From the IMG/VR virus record IMGVR_UViG_3300017987_000362, positions 1-23,735 of that record: a stretch of DNA of 23,735 nt; one strand, written 5' to 3'. Source of the stretch: a virus. The notes beneath the pieces were generated by a model that was given only the letters and a program-made list of their open reading frames with translations, was not told the DNA's origin and made no database searches. Position numbers and translations under genes: made by a program. Below are positions 6,365-13,206 of the stretch, piece after piece (the stretch's first letter is position 1; the number at the start of each line of letters is the position of its first letter).

Positions 6365-7591
6365 ATGGAACAAAAAGAAATTATCGCATTGATTGAGCAG
6401 GCGGTGGACAAGGCGCTGAACGAGGATACGGTCAAGCAGTTTGTCGACGCGCGGATCGAAAAAATGCTGGAACCGCTCCGCAAACAGCAGGTCGTGATCG
6501 GGGAGCTGCCGGAGGACGTTCACCGGCCGAAATCGACATTCAGCCAGTTCCTGGGAGACCTGGCGCGGGTCGGCAAGGGCGGTCAGCCGGTCTGGTGTAA
6601 GGGGCAAAATGATTTTATCCCCGTCCAGACCAATATCGACCCGGCATTCTTGAGGTCGCTGATGCCGGAACAGAAAAGCCTGTATGAGGCCACGAACGCA
6701 TCGGGCGGCTACCTGGTACCGACAGAGGAAAGCAGGCAGCTTCTGGACTTGACCTCGAGCTGGGAGGTGATCCCCGGCCTGTGCAACACGGTGCCGATGA
6801 AAACGAACCAGATCACCTTTCCGACGCTTTCGGCGGGCCTGACGGCGTACTGGATACCGGAGTCCCAAAGCATTTCCGGCACGCTTCAAAGCGAGGGCGT
6901 GAAGCAGGAGAGCGACCCGACGTTCGGCCAGATGACCATCACGGCGCATGTGCTGGCCGTGCTGGTGTACGTGTCGAACCAGCTTCTGGACGACTCCGAC
7001 CCGGCCGTGGACAGGGTGCTCTATAACCTGTTTGCAAAAACCCTGGGTAAGCATTTCGACATCGCGTGCGAAAGAGGCACGGGTGCCGCTACGGACCCGG
7101 TGACCGGACTGAACAGTCTGATCACCACAAACGCACTGGCCTGCGGGGCGATCTTCAATTACGACGACATCCTGGACCTGATCTATGAGCCGCTGGACAA
7201 CGGCGACGCCTCCTCAAGGACCATTGACGTGCTCGGCCATACCAAAGCGGAACGGAAATTGCTGAAGGTCAAAGACGACGACGGGCAGTACCTTTTCAAA
7301 ATGCCCGCGGACAAGGTCAAGGGGACGCCTACCATCTGGACGGAGCCCTGGCACCGGGACAACAATATCCAGACCACCCTGGGGGGCGGAACGGATACCC
7401 GGCTTTATTCCGGGGACTTTGAAAATTACGCCTATGTCGGCCAGCGGCAAAGCGTGGTGATAAAGGCGAACCCCTGGGGGAACGCCCAGTTTACCCGGAA
7501 CATGACGGCGTTTCTGGCCGAGTTCCGGAAGGGCTTCAGCGTCTCGAACGAGGCGATGTTTGCCAAAATGGACGGGGTGCCGACCAAGTAA
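6365..7591 (+). CDS. Major capsid protein, HK97 fold
   Basis: This 408-residue protein forms the icosahedral shell. Residues about 1-100 are helical and charged, as in the delta domain removed or used as scaffold in HK97. From about residue 115 the family signature begins: SGGYLVPTEESRQLLDLTSSWEVIPGL, then VPMKTNQITFPTLSAGLTAYWIPE, and the helix FAKTLGKHFDIACERGTGAATDPVTGL. It ends in a basic FSVSNEAMFAKMDGVPTK. Size and position right after the S78 protease fit PF05065. A hairpin and a strong RBS precede the ATG, in line with the high expression a capsid needs. Confidence 0.93.
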   Translation: MEQKEIIALIEQAVDKALNEDTVKQFVDARIEKMLEPLRKQQVVIGELPEDVHRPKSTFSQFLGDLARVGKGGQPVWCKGQNDFIPVQTNIDPAFLRSLMPEQKSLYEATNASGGYLVPTEESRQLLDLTSSWEVIPGLCNTVPMKTNQITFPTLSAGLTAYWIPESQSISGTLQSEGVKQESDPTFGQMTITAHVLAVLVYVSNQLLDDSDPAVDRVLYNLFAKTLGKHFDIACERGTGAATDPVTGLNSLITTNALACGAIFNYDDILDLIYEPLDNGDASSRTIDVLGHTKAERKLLKVKDDDGQYLFKMPADKVKGTPTIWTEPWHRDNNIQTTLGGGTDTRLYSGDFENYAYVGQRQSVVIKANPWGNAQFTRNMTAFLAEFRKGFSVSNEAMFAKMDGVPTK

Positions 7592-7601
7592 ACAGCAGGC
7601 C

Positions 7602-7636
7602 GTGAAAGGGAAAAAGCAAAAAGTGAAAAAATAAAC
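7602..7636 (+). repeat. Purine-rich period-7 tract after capsid gene
   Basis: Five consecutive 7-base units follow GGCC: GTGAAAG, GGAAAAA, GCAAAAA, GTGAAAA and AATAAAC. The same register and unit type recur at 8359, 12525, 13217 and 14206. The tract fills most of the gap between capsid and the next gene. Confidence 0.65.
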
Positions 7637-7640
7637 AACG

Positions 7641-7664
7641 GCCCTCGATGAAGCCGCGGAGGGC
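7641..7664 (+). promoter_or_regulatory. Hairpin directly upstream of RBS
   Basis: GCCCTC (7641-7646) pairs with GAGGGC (7659-7664), a 6-bp stem with a twelve-base loop. The strong RBS aaggaggt begins at the next base, eight bases before the ATG at 7680. This repeats the hairpin-then-RBS layout seen before the protease and capsid genes. Confidence 0.5.
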
Positions 7665-7679
7665 AAGGAGGTAAACGAG

Positions 7680-8351
7680 ATGAAAATCAGGGAAATGATC
7701 AGAGGAAAAACGTCATGGGGACCGAAGCTGGCGGCGTTGTCGGCGCTTTTCGCGATTTTGGCCATGCTGCTGGCACCTGTCCAGGCGTTGGCGCTTGACC
7801 CGATTTTTACGAAAAACGCCACGGGCTCGTCAAGCCACGTGACCCTGGGAACAACGGCGAACGTGGGCGCAGTGGCAATGATCCCCGGAGACAACAATAG
7901 CCAGGTGGTCGTCACGTCGATCAGCATGACATCGGACTGCTCATCGAGCACGTCGGACGCCTTTATCTACGATAAGGAAAACGAGGCGTCCGTAAACAGC
8001 ACGAGCGCGGCCGGGCAGACGGAGATCGGGATTTCAAGCGGCGGCGCGAATTTCGATCAGTTTGACATCATCGTGATCCAGAATGCCAGCGGAAGCCGGA
8101 TTTTTTACGAGACGGTTTCGAGCGTGGGGGCCACAACGATTGCAACCGTCGGCGCCCTGGATTACAGCGTGGGGACCGGTTACACGGTTTATGAGATGGA
8201 GCACATCGGGACGATCCCTGTGGACAATGCGACCGTTTCATTCAACTCGGACGTGGCGGTCGTCGCCGGAGCGACGGATAGCCCTCTGTTGATCTGGTTG
8301 GGCGGCGCGACGGCATGTTCCATTAACTTCGCCTCCGGACATTACAAGTAG
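7680..8351 (+). CDS. Secreted or exported protein of unknown function, possible head decoration
   Basis: This 223-residue protein starts with a clear signal peptide: basic MKIREMIRGK, a hydrophobic core at about 17-34 and an ALA motif, with likely cleavage after Ala38 (before LDPIF). The mature part is about 185 residues, rich in Ser, Thr, Gly and Val, with beta-strand character and two Cys (TSDCSSS and ATACSIN) that could form a disulfide in the periplasm. I do not recognise a family. Its position straight after the capsid gene is where decoration proteins usually lie, but an export signal does not fit cytoplasmic head assembly. Either it is a lysogenic-conversion or superinfection-exclusion type cargo, or the hydrophobic N-terminus has another job. 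Confidence 0.8.
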   Translation: MKIREMIRGKTSWGPKLAALSALFAILAMLLAPVQALALDPIFTKNATGSSSHVTLGTTANVGAVAMIPGDNNSQVVVTSISMTSDCSSSTSDAFIYDKENEASVNSTSAAGQTEIGISSGGANFDQFDIIVIQNASGSRIFYETVSSVGATTIATVGALDYSVGTGYTVYEMEHIGTIPVDNATVSFNSDVAVVAGATDSPLLIWLGGATACSINFASGHYK

Positions 8352-8358
8352 ACGGGCG

Positions 8359-8379
8359 GCAAAAGGCGAAAGGCCAAAG
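8359..8379 (+). repeat. Three period-7 units (GCAAAAG, GCGAAAG, GCCAAAG)
   Basis: Three 7-base units with the pattern GCNAAAG follow the stop of the secreted-protein gene and lead into the hairpin at 8384. They belong to the same period-7 family as the tracts at 7602, 12525, 13217 and 14206. Confidence 0.65.
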
Positions 8380-8383
8380 GAGA

Positions 8384-8407
8384 CCGGGGCGGGATGCCCC
8401 GTCCCGG
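8384..8407 (+). promoter_or_regulatory. GC-rich hairpin between capsid-side and accessory genes
   Basis: CCGGGGCGGG (8384-8393) pairs with CCCGTCCCGG (8398-8407) over ten base pairs with one G-T pair and loop ATGC. It is followed by cttcctt, which is only weakly T-rich, so it might attenuate transcription but is not a clear intrinsic terminator. The RBS aggaggt follows 13 bases later. Confidence 0.5.
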
Positions 8408-8431
8408 CTTCCTTAAATAGAGGAGGTAAAA

Positions 8432-8680
8432 ATGAGCGTAATAATTGTAAACGAAGCTCGGTTCAACGGCAAGGACGCGGGCACGGTGCACGAGGCCGAC
8501 AAGGCCGACGCCGAAAAATGGACCGCGATGGGCCTGGCCCGAAAGGCTACGAAAAAAGAAATCGAGGCGGCCTCGGCAGCAGGGGAAAGCCCTAAGGGGG
8601 ACGGCGAAGACGGGGAAAAGGGCTTAGACGGCGGCCCGCCCGCGGACAAGGCGAAAAAGGAGGCGGACAAAAAGAAATGA
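8432..8680 (+). CDS. Small charged protein downstream of capsid
   Basis: This 82-residue protein begins with a short folded part (MSVIIVNEARFNGKDAG, then ADAEKWTAMGLARKAT) that resembles the small 'W-x-x-x-G-L-A' proteins found between capsid and connector genes in many siphoviruses. The rest (about 45-82) is disordered and dominated by Gly, Asp, Glu and Lys, ending KKEADKKK. It could be a head or neck accessory protein. The RBS aggaggt is strong. Its stop overlaps the start of the next gene (ATGA), coupling an assembly gene to an O-antigen-ligase-like gene. Confidence 0.7.
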   Translation: MSVIIVNEARFNGKDAGTVHEADKADAEKWTAMGLARKATKKEIEAASAAGESPKGDGEDGEKGLDGGPPADKAKKEADKKK

Positions 8681-9975
8681 CGGCACGGGCGATTAAATTG
8701 CGATGGACGTGCTCGGACTTTGCAGGGCACGCCCATCGTTATCGCTGGACGGCATGGGCCTGCGGGAGGGCCCAGCGGCTGCGGGACGTGGTTGGGCGGC
8801 TGGCCGTGTCCGGATCTCTTGCGCGGGCCGGGCTGCTTTTTGTCGCGGCGGCGATCATCCTGGGAGCGGTGCCGGGGTTTCAGAGTATGGACGGGCACAA
8901 TTTCCTCGCCTATTACGGCATCGTGATCCTGGGCGCATGGCTGATGCCGGTGCCGAAAAGCATCCGGTTTTTTGTGACCGTGGCGGCGGCGAGCTGCTGG
9001 TGGCTGCAATTCATGGTGGCGAATGTCGATAGGAAATACACGTTTACCTTTGTGCGGCTTTATACGAGTGCGAATTCGGATTTTCAGTTTATCGTTTTGT
9101 TCGCCGGGCTTTATGCGGTGGTGCGGTATTTGCGGCCGGGGCAGAAACTGTGGCTTGACTTTCTGTGCTGGGTCGCGTTGATCGAGTGCCTGCGGATCTC
9201 CTGCCAGCGGTTGGGGTGGGACCCGGTGTATGTGCCTATGAACGCCGGCCGGACGATCACCGAGGCCGCGGGGAGCCAGGGGAACATCGGCTGGACGGGG
9301 ATGGTGCTCGCCATGTGTGCGCCGGGGTTTTTCCGGCCGCGGATCTGGTGGGGCCTTTTGCCTGTCGCGGCGGCGCTTTATATCCAGACGTCTATCACGC
9401 CGGTGGTCGCGCTGTCCGGGGGGACGTTTGTTTGGGCGTGGATCAGGTTCGGGCGCGTCCACGCGCTCACGGCGGCGCTTGCGGGCGTTTTGCTGCTGGC
9501 CCTATATAACCTATACGTGGACCCGATCTATGCGCCAGGCGGCGGTTTGTGGGCCAGGGGGCCGAATTGGGCGCGAGCGGTCGACCTTTGCGTGGGCCGC
9601 GAGGCGTGGCTTTTGGGTTACGGGCTCGGGAGCTGGCGCTTTTTGTTTCCCACAAAAGAATTTTCTTTTTTCCGGGCGCATTGCGATCCCCTCCAGGTAT
9701 GGTTCGAGCTGGGGTGGTTCGGAGTGCTGGCGATGCTTCTTTATGCACGGTTTTTGATCCTGCGGGTCGCAAAGGTTTTTGAGGCGAAACGACTCGGCTT
9801 CAGGCGCACGACCGAGTCCGGGGCCGTGGCCGCCGCGGCCGTGGCGATCGTGATCCTGTGCAGCCTGGGCAACTTTCCTTTTCACACAGCCGGGTGCGCG
9901 GTGATCGCGGTGGGGTGGCTGGCGATGTTCGACGGCGCGACATCGTTTAAAATCATGCAGGCGGGGGACAGGTAA
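8677..9975 (+). CDS. O-antigen ligase/polymerase-like polytopic membrane protein
   Basis: This 432-residue protein has a basic 45-residue N-terminus and then roughly ten hydrophobic membrane segments. Near residues 195-205 it has a GSQGNIGWTGMVLA segment, and at about 335-350 HCDPLQVWFELGWFGVLAMLLY. The latter matches the 'H...L..ELG..G' pattern in the periplasmic loop and following helix of Wzy/WaaL-type proteins. Such enzymes join or polymerise lipopolysaccharide sugars in the inner membrane. In a phage the likely job is changing the host surface, or blocking re-infection by the same phage; this is inference. It is not a usual head or tail protein, yet it is locked in the operon: ATGA overlap upstream, and its TAA directly followed by the ATG of the connector. 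Confidence 0.75.
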   Translation: MTARAIKLRWTCSDFAGHAHRYRWTAWACGRAQRLRDVVGRLAVSGSLARAGLLFVAAAIILGAVPGFQSMDGHNFLAYYGIVILGAWLMPVPKSIRFFVTVAAASCWWLQFMVANVDRKYTFTFVRLYTSANSDFQFIVLFAGLYAVVRYLRPGQKLWLDFLCWVALIECLRISCQRLGWDPVYVPMNAGRTITEAAGSQGNIGWTGMVLAMCAPGFFRPRIWWGLLPVAAALYIQTSITPVVALSGGTFVWAWIRFGRVHALTAALAGVLLLALYNLYVDPIYAPGGGLWARGPNWARAVDLCVGREAWLLGYGLGSWRFLFPTKEFSFFRAHCDPLQVWFELGWFGVLAMLLYARFLILRVAKVFEAKRLGFRRTTESGAVAAAAVAIVILCSLGNFPFHTAGCAVIAVGWLAMFDGATSFKIMQAGDR

Positions 9976-10590
9976 ATGGCGGTCGGAACATACGCACTGA
10001 CGACGCTGGCGAAGCTGAAGGCATTTCTGAGCATCGGGCACACGACGAGCGACACGCTGCTGGAGGACTGCATCGACCGGACCACGGCGATTTTCGAGGA
10101 ATACACGCGCAGGAACCTGAAGGCGCGGGATTATCACTACGACAGCGACGACGGGGACTACGATGCGGACAACGCGATCCTGGACGGCACGGGGACGGAT
10201 ACGGTCAACCTGCCGCAATACCCGGCGGTGTCGCTCACCACGCTGCGGGTGAACACGACGGCGATTACGGAGCGGGACACGATCCTGAGCGTGGGATGGG
10301 TGCTGGACAAGCAGAACGGAATCGTGACGCTGGTCGGATATATTTTCACCAAAGGGGTGAAAAATATCGAACTGGCGTATAACGCGGGGTTCGCCACGAT
10401 CCCCGAGGACCTGGAGCAGGCGGCGATCGAGCAGGCGGCGTGGATGTTCAAGCAGAGCGCGCCGGGCGGGAACATGCTCGGGGTGCAGGCCAAGAACCTG
10501 GCCGACGGGTCGATCACGTACACGGCGCGGCACCTGCTGCCGGGGGTGAAGGATACGCTGGAGGTTTACAAGAAACGCTTCGCGTATTAG
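9976..10590 (+). CDS. Head-tail connector (gp6-like)
   Basis: This 204-residue protein matches the phage gp6-like connector family that forms a ring below the portal. It starts TYALTTLAKLKAFLSIGHTTSDTLLEDCIDRTTAIFEEYTRR, the typical helix pair of the family (residues 5-46). A beta region follows (about 70-130) with the QYPAVSLTTLRVN motif, then GFATIPEDLEQAAIEQAAWMFKQ (about 140-160) and a C-terminal GVKDTLEVYKKRFAY. The ATG directly follows the previous stop. It was probably adjacent to the gp10-like gene before the methylase was inserted. Confidence 0.87.
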   Translation: MAVGTYALTTLAKLKAFLSIGHTTSDTLLEDCIDRTTAIFEEYTRRNLKARDYHYDSDDGDYDADNAILDGTGTDTVNLPQYPAVSLTTLRVNTTAITERDTILSVGWVLDKQNGIVTLVGYIFTKGVKNIELAYNAGFATIPEDLEQAAIEQAAWMFKQSAPGGNMLGVQAKNLADGSITYTARHLLPGVKDTLEVYKKRFAY

Positions 10591-10611
10591 GGCCAAAGGT
10601 TAGGGAGAAGG

Positions 10612-11391
10612 ATGGCTAAGCGGAATGAACAAATAAATTCCGTGCTCAACTGGGTCGGGGGAAAGCGATTGTTGAGAAAAAAGATCCTGCCGGTGATTCA
10701 GGGGGACATTGATTGCTACGTGGAACCCTTTGGGGGTGCGGCATGGATTTTGTTTGCAAAAGCAAGGTGGGCGCGGGTGGAGGTATATAACGATTTAGAC
10801 TCTCGGCTGGTAAATTTTTTTAAGGTAGTCAAATACCATTTTGATGCCCTGCAAGGCGAATACTCCATGCTGATATCAAGCAGGAGTTTATTTAAAGAGT
10901 TCTTAGATCAGAAGGGGCTGACGGACATTCAGCGGGCCGCTCGGTTCTTGTATTTAATAAAAAACAGTTTCGGTGGCAAGGGGAGGGATTTCGGCATAAC
11001 GAAAAGTTCAGGGGGGGGGGCGGTAACTTCAACCGCAGGGACTATGGCGCTGGCTGAAAAGGTCTCGCGTCGGTTGGACAAAGTGATAATTGAGTGTCTG
11101 GATTTTCAAGAAATTTTCAATCGATACGATGCCGAAAAAACGTTTTTTTATTGTGACCCGCCCTATTTCAAAGGGGCGAGATATTACCAGGGTCCGGAGT
11201 TTAAACACGAACGCTTGGCCGAGGTGCTGAGGCAGACAAAAGGCCGGTGGATGTTGAGCATCGACGATTGCGAGGCGAGCCGCAAAATGTTCGGAGGTTG
11301 GAAATTTAGCGAAGTATCCAGGAATACCGGGATCAACAAAAGGAAGATTAAAAACCCCATGTTTAAAGAGCTGTTGATACGGAATTATTAA
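10612..11391 (+). CDS. DNA adenine N6-methyltransferase, D12/Dam class
   Basis: This 259-residue enzyme transfers a methyl group from S-adenosylmethionine to adenine N6 in DNA. Motifs are NWVGGKR (13-19), EPFGGAAW for cofactor binding (about 37-44), and catalytic DPPY at 182-185. Length and order fit Dam-like D12 methylases. The gene is clearly foreign to its surroundings: a 60-base line inside it (10801-10860) has 24 G/C, against 39 of 60 in the connector gene upstream (10441-10500). It separates two neck genes. A run of ten G lies at 11011-11020 (codons 134-137) between the cofactor and catalytic motifs; slippage would switch the gene off. Likely roles are protection from host restriction or changed host methylation. 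Confidence 0.92.
   Translation: MAKRNEQINSVLNWVGGKRLLRKKILPVIQGDIDCYVEPFGGAAWILFAKARWARVEVYNDLDSRLVNFFKVVKYHFDALQGEYSMLISSRSLFKEFLDQKGLTDIQRAARFLYLIKNSFGGKGRDFGITKSSGGGAVTSTAGTMALAEKVSRRLDKVIIECLDFQEIFNRYDAEKTFFYCDPPYFKGARYYQGPEFKHERLAEVLRQTKGRWMLSIDDCEASRKMFGGWKFSEVSRNTGINKRKIKNPMFKELLIRNY
11011..11020 (+). repeat. Homopolymer run of ten G in methylase gene
   Basis: Ten consecutive G interrupt the methylase reading frame region around codons 134-137 (translated SGGGAV). With ten G the frame is open. Losing or gaining one G would shift the frame before the catalytic DPPY motif. Long G runs in methylase genes are a known phase-variation signature in bacteria. Confidence 0.9.
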
Positions 11392-11392
11392 C

Positions 11393-11857
11393 ATGCTGGA
11401 AGTCAGGATAAAACTTGATCGGAACGCGGTGCAGCGGCTGAGGCGAAAGCCCGAGGAGATGCGCCGGGCGCTGATACCGGCGATGGAAAAGTGCATGGCC
11501 GTGGCGGAGGGCACCGCGAAACGGGAGTACCTGAGCGGGCCGGGGCCGTCAAAACTCCAGCGGAGATCCGGGCGGCTGCGGGGGAGCATCACGACGGAGG
11601 TTTCGGCCACGCCGACCGGGGTGGAAGGGGCGCTGGGAACGAACGTGATTTATGCGCGCATCCATGAAAAGGGCGGCGTGATCCGCCCGAAAGTTGCAGA
11701 TGCTTTGAGATTTATGGTCCCCGGAGTCGGATGGCGGACGGCGCAAAAGGTGGTGATCCCGCCCAGGCCGTTTATGCGGCCTTCGGTGGCGGGAAACCTG
11801 GACCGGTTCAAGGGGGTTTTCGCGGACAGTTTGATTGAAGCGTTCGGGGGGCGTTGA
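11393..11857 (+). CDS. HK97 gp10-like head-tail/tail completion protein
   Basis: This 154-residue protein fits the HK97 gp10 family that completes the neck. It has an N-terminal helix (LDRNAVQRLRRKPEEMRRALIPAMEKC), the common RRSGRLRGSITTEV segment (about 56-69), GTNVIYARIHEKGGVIRPK (about 83-101), and an IPPRPFMRPSV motif (about 122-132) followed by a C-terminal helix. The ATG begins one base after the methylase stop and has no convincing RBS of its own. This suggests its natural upstream leader was displaced when the methylase inserted, and that it now depends on coupled translation. Confidence 0.88.
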   Translation: MLEVRIKLDRNAVQRLRRKPEEMRRALIPAMEKCMAVAEGTAKREYLSGPGPSKLQRRSGRLRGSITTEVSATPTGVEGALGTNVIYARIHEKGGVIRPKVADALRFMVPGVGWRTAQKVVIPPRPFMRPSVAGNLDRFKGVFADSLIEAFGGR

Positions 11858-11874
11858 AAAAGGAGGTGCCCGCA

Positions 11875-12063
11875 ATGAGAGTGAAAATCGGAAACGTTTG
11901 GCATAACTGCGAAGACGAGCCCATATGTATTCAGATTAGCAAGGGCGAGCAGGAACAAATCGCGAGCCTTGACCGAAGAATCGCGACAGAAGGCAAATAT
12001 GCCATTTTCCCGGATTCGTGTGGTCTAACGAAGGATCAAATGCTGGCATGGATGGAGGGATGA
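11875..12063 (+). CDS. Small phage protein of unknown function
   Basis: This 62-residue protein begins RVKIGNVWHNCEDEPICIQIS and continues with a helical GEQEQIASLDRR segment and LTKDQMLAWMEG at the end. It resembles a small uncharacterised phage protein type that starts 'MKVKIG...EPI...', known only as hypothetical. I chose the ATG at 11875 because aaaaggaggtg lies at the right distance; an open TTG frame from 11854 overlaps the previous stop and is unlikely. Base composition is lower in G/C than its neighbours (26 of 60 at 11881-11940), so it may have come in separately. Its TGA is one base before the next gene's GTG. Confidence 0.72.
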   Translation: MRVKIGNVWHNCEDEPICIQISKGEQEQIASLDRRIATEGKYAIFPDSCGLTKDQMLAWMEG

Positions 12064-12064
12064 A

Positions 12065-12514
12065 GTGGCGGCGATATCGACACGGGAAACGGTGATCAAG
12101 AGCCTTTTGACGACGCTCGGAAACATTACCGTCGTAAACGGGTTCGCCTCGACCGTGCTCAAGGTGCTGCGGGGCATCCAGCCCGAGCAGGCGTTCGCCG
12201 GGAACATGCCCGGCCTGGCGCTCTGGAACGAGAAGGGGCCGACCGAGATCGGGACCCAGGGGAAATCAAAAAGGCGGCTGGTTCTCCACGTGTGGGGCTA
12301 TGTGAACGTGGAGGCCGACGAGGGGGACTACGACAACCTGGACAAGCTGCTGGCCGACGTGGAAACGGCGCTGCTGGATTCGACCTGGAACTCGTACTGG
12401 GGCTCGACCGAGGTGAAAAACTTCACGGTGTACGAGGGCGGCGTGGATATGCCGATCGGGATGTTCGACATGGAGTTCGAGGTGTATTATTTTTACAATT
12501 TCGCGACGCCGTAG
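12065..12514 (+). CDS. Tail terminator/completion protein
   Basis: This 149-residue protein has a pattern typical of tail terminators of siphoviruses. There is an N-terminal helix (TRETVIKSLLTTLGNI), a beta strand GLALWNEKGPTEIGTQGKSKRRLVLHVWGYV (about 56-86), a central helix DNLDKLLADVETALLD (about 95-110) and a final strand MPIGMFDMEFEVYYFYNF. Such proteins cap the finished tail tube and make the joint with the head. The GTG start at 12065 is supported by the ggagggatgaa patch and by near-contact with the previous stop. It lies between the gp10-like gene and the tail tube genes, as expected. Confidence 0.78.
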   Translation: MAAISTRETVIKSLLTTLGNITVVNGFASTVLKVLRGIQPEQAFAGNMPGLALWNEKGPTEIGTQGKSKRRLVLHVWGYVNVEADEGDYDNLDKLLADVETALLDSTWNSYWGSTEVKNFTVYEGGVDMPIGMFDMEFEVYYFYNFATP

Positions 12515-12545
12515 GCCGAAGGCCGTGAAAGGTAAAGGGTGACAA
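12514..12545 (+). repeat. Stop-adjacent GGCC hairpin plus period-7 units
   Basis: GGCC-GAA-GGCC starts on the last base of the terminator gene's TAG. It is followed by GTGAAAG, GTAAAGG and GTGACAA in one 7-base register and then by an ATG two bases later. A near-identical module (taggccgacggccgtgaaaa) sits behind the first tail tube gene. Confidence 0.65.
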
Positions 12546-12546
12546 G

Positions 12547-12777
12547 ATGACGCCGTACAAGGGGATTATCAGAATCGAGTGCCGGGCTGAGGGTGCGTGC
12601 CCGAAAGGGGTGAGGGAAAACGTAATGGCGTCGTGCATGGACTGCCCGGAGGCCGCGGCGCTGGTGCTGGACCTGGAGGGGAAAACGGTGCACGAGCACC
12701 GGGTGAAAAGGAAGAAAAAACGCAAAGCAAAGCGCTCTCCCGCCGCTAAGGCTGCGGGGGGCAGGCGGAAAAAATAA
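12547..12777 (+). CDS. Small Cys- and Lys-rich protein, possible zinc-binding
   Basis: This 76-residue protein has four Cys in two pairs, IECRAEGACPKG (C-x6-C) and ASCMDCPEA (C-x2-C), which could hold one zinc ion. The tail is extremely basic (about 54-76, RVKRKKKRKAKRS then GGRRKK), suited to nucleic-acid binding. I do not recognise a family. It lies between the tail terminator and the first tail tube gene, a place where structural phages rarely keep a nucleic-acid-binding protein. RBS is the aaagggtga repeat upstream. A small virion or regulatory protein are both possible. Confidence 0.65.
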   Translation: MTPYKGIIRIECRAEGACPKGVRENVMASCMDCPEAAALVLDLEGKTVHEHRVKRKKKRKAKRSPAAKAAGGRRKK

Positions 12778-12789
12778 AGGAGGAAAGTC

Positions 12790-13206
12790 ATGGCTTATAA
12801 TGCAACGCCGTTTCACGGAAAGTTGTGCCGGGTCGAGAAAAATGACGTGGCGATGGACTACAGCCTGGGCTGGACGATGGAGATCGACCTGGACATGGCC
12901 GACGCCTCGCGCGTGGGCCAGCACTGGAAGGAGGCCCTGCCGGGACAGGCCGGGTGGCGGGGGACGTTCGAGATTTATTTCGTGGCGGGCAACACGGAGC
13001 AAAAGGCGTTTTTCGACAACCTGGTAGCGGCGACGCCGGGGACCAAGCTGACGGACGTCAAGTTCCTGCTGGACGCGAGCACGAACGCGTTTGACGGGGA
13101 CATTTTTATCACGGGGATATCCGTGCCCGCGACCATCGGCGACGTGGTCAAGGCGACGGTGAGCTATCAGGGCAACGGGGCGGTGAGCCTGACGGATACG
13201 GCTTAG
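12790..13206 (+). CDS. Tail tube protein 1 (short form)
   Basis: This 138-residue protein is the shorter of two paralogous tail tube proteins. It has an N-terminal HGKLCRVEKNDVAMDYSLGWTMEIDLDMADASRVGQHWKEALPGQAGWRGTF stretch in several pieces, a central helix NTEQKAFFDNLVAA and beta-rich C-terminal half (FLLDASTNAFDGDIFITGISV, then GDVVKATVSYQGNGAVSLTDTA). That plan fits the TP901-1/lambda-V type tube fold stacked in hexameric rings. RBS aaaggaggaaag is strong. The second paralogue follows directly, with a 69-base stretch matching at 63 positions. Confidence 0.82.
   Translation: MAYNATPFHGKLCRVEKNDVAMDYSLGWTMEIDLDMADASRVGQHWKEALPGQAGWRGTFEIYFVAGNTEQKAFFDNLVAATPGTKLTDVKFLLDASTNAFDGDIFITGISVPATIGDVVKATVSYQGNGAVSLTDTA
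12886..12954 (+). repeat. Direct repeat shared by the two tail tube genes, copy 1
   Basis: These 69 bases encode DLDMADASRVGQHWKEALPG plus QAG and match 13864-13932 at 63 of 69 positions. Most of the six differences are at third positions. They mark a duplication of the tube gene or later gene conversion. Confidence 0.9.

Noticed and set aside
8384-8420. Intrinsic terminator after the secreted-protein gene
   Set aside because: The stem is strong but only cttcctt follows, not a T run, and a tightly linked gene with a strong RBS starts 25 bases later. Kept as a regulatory hairpin only.
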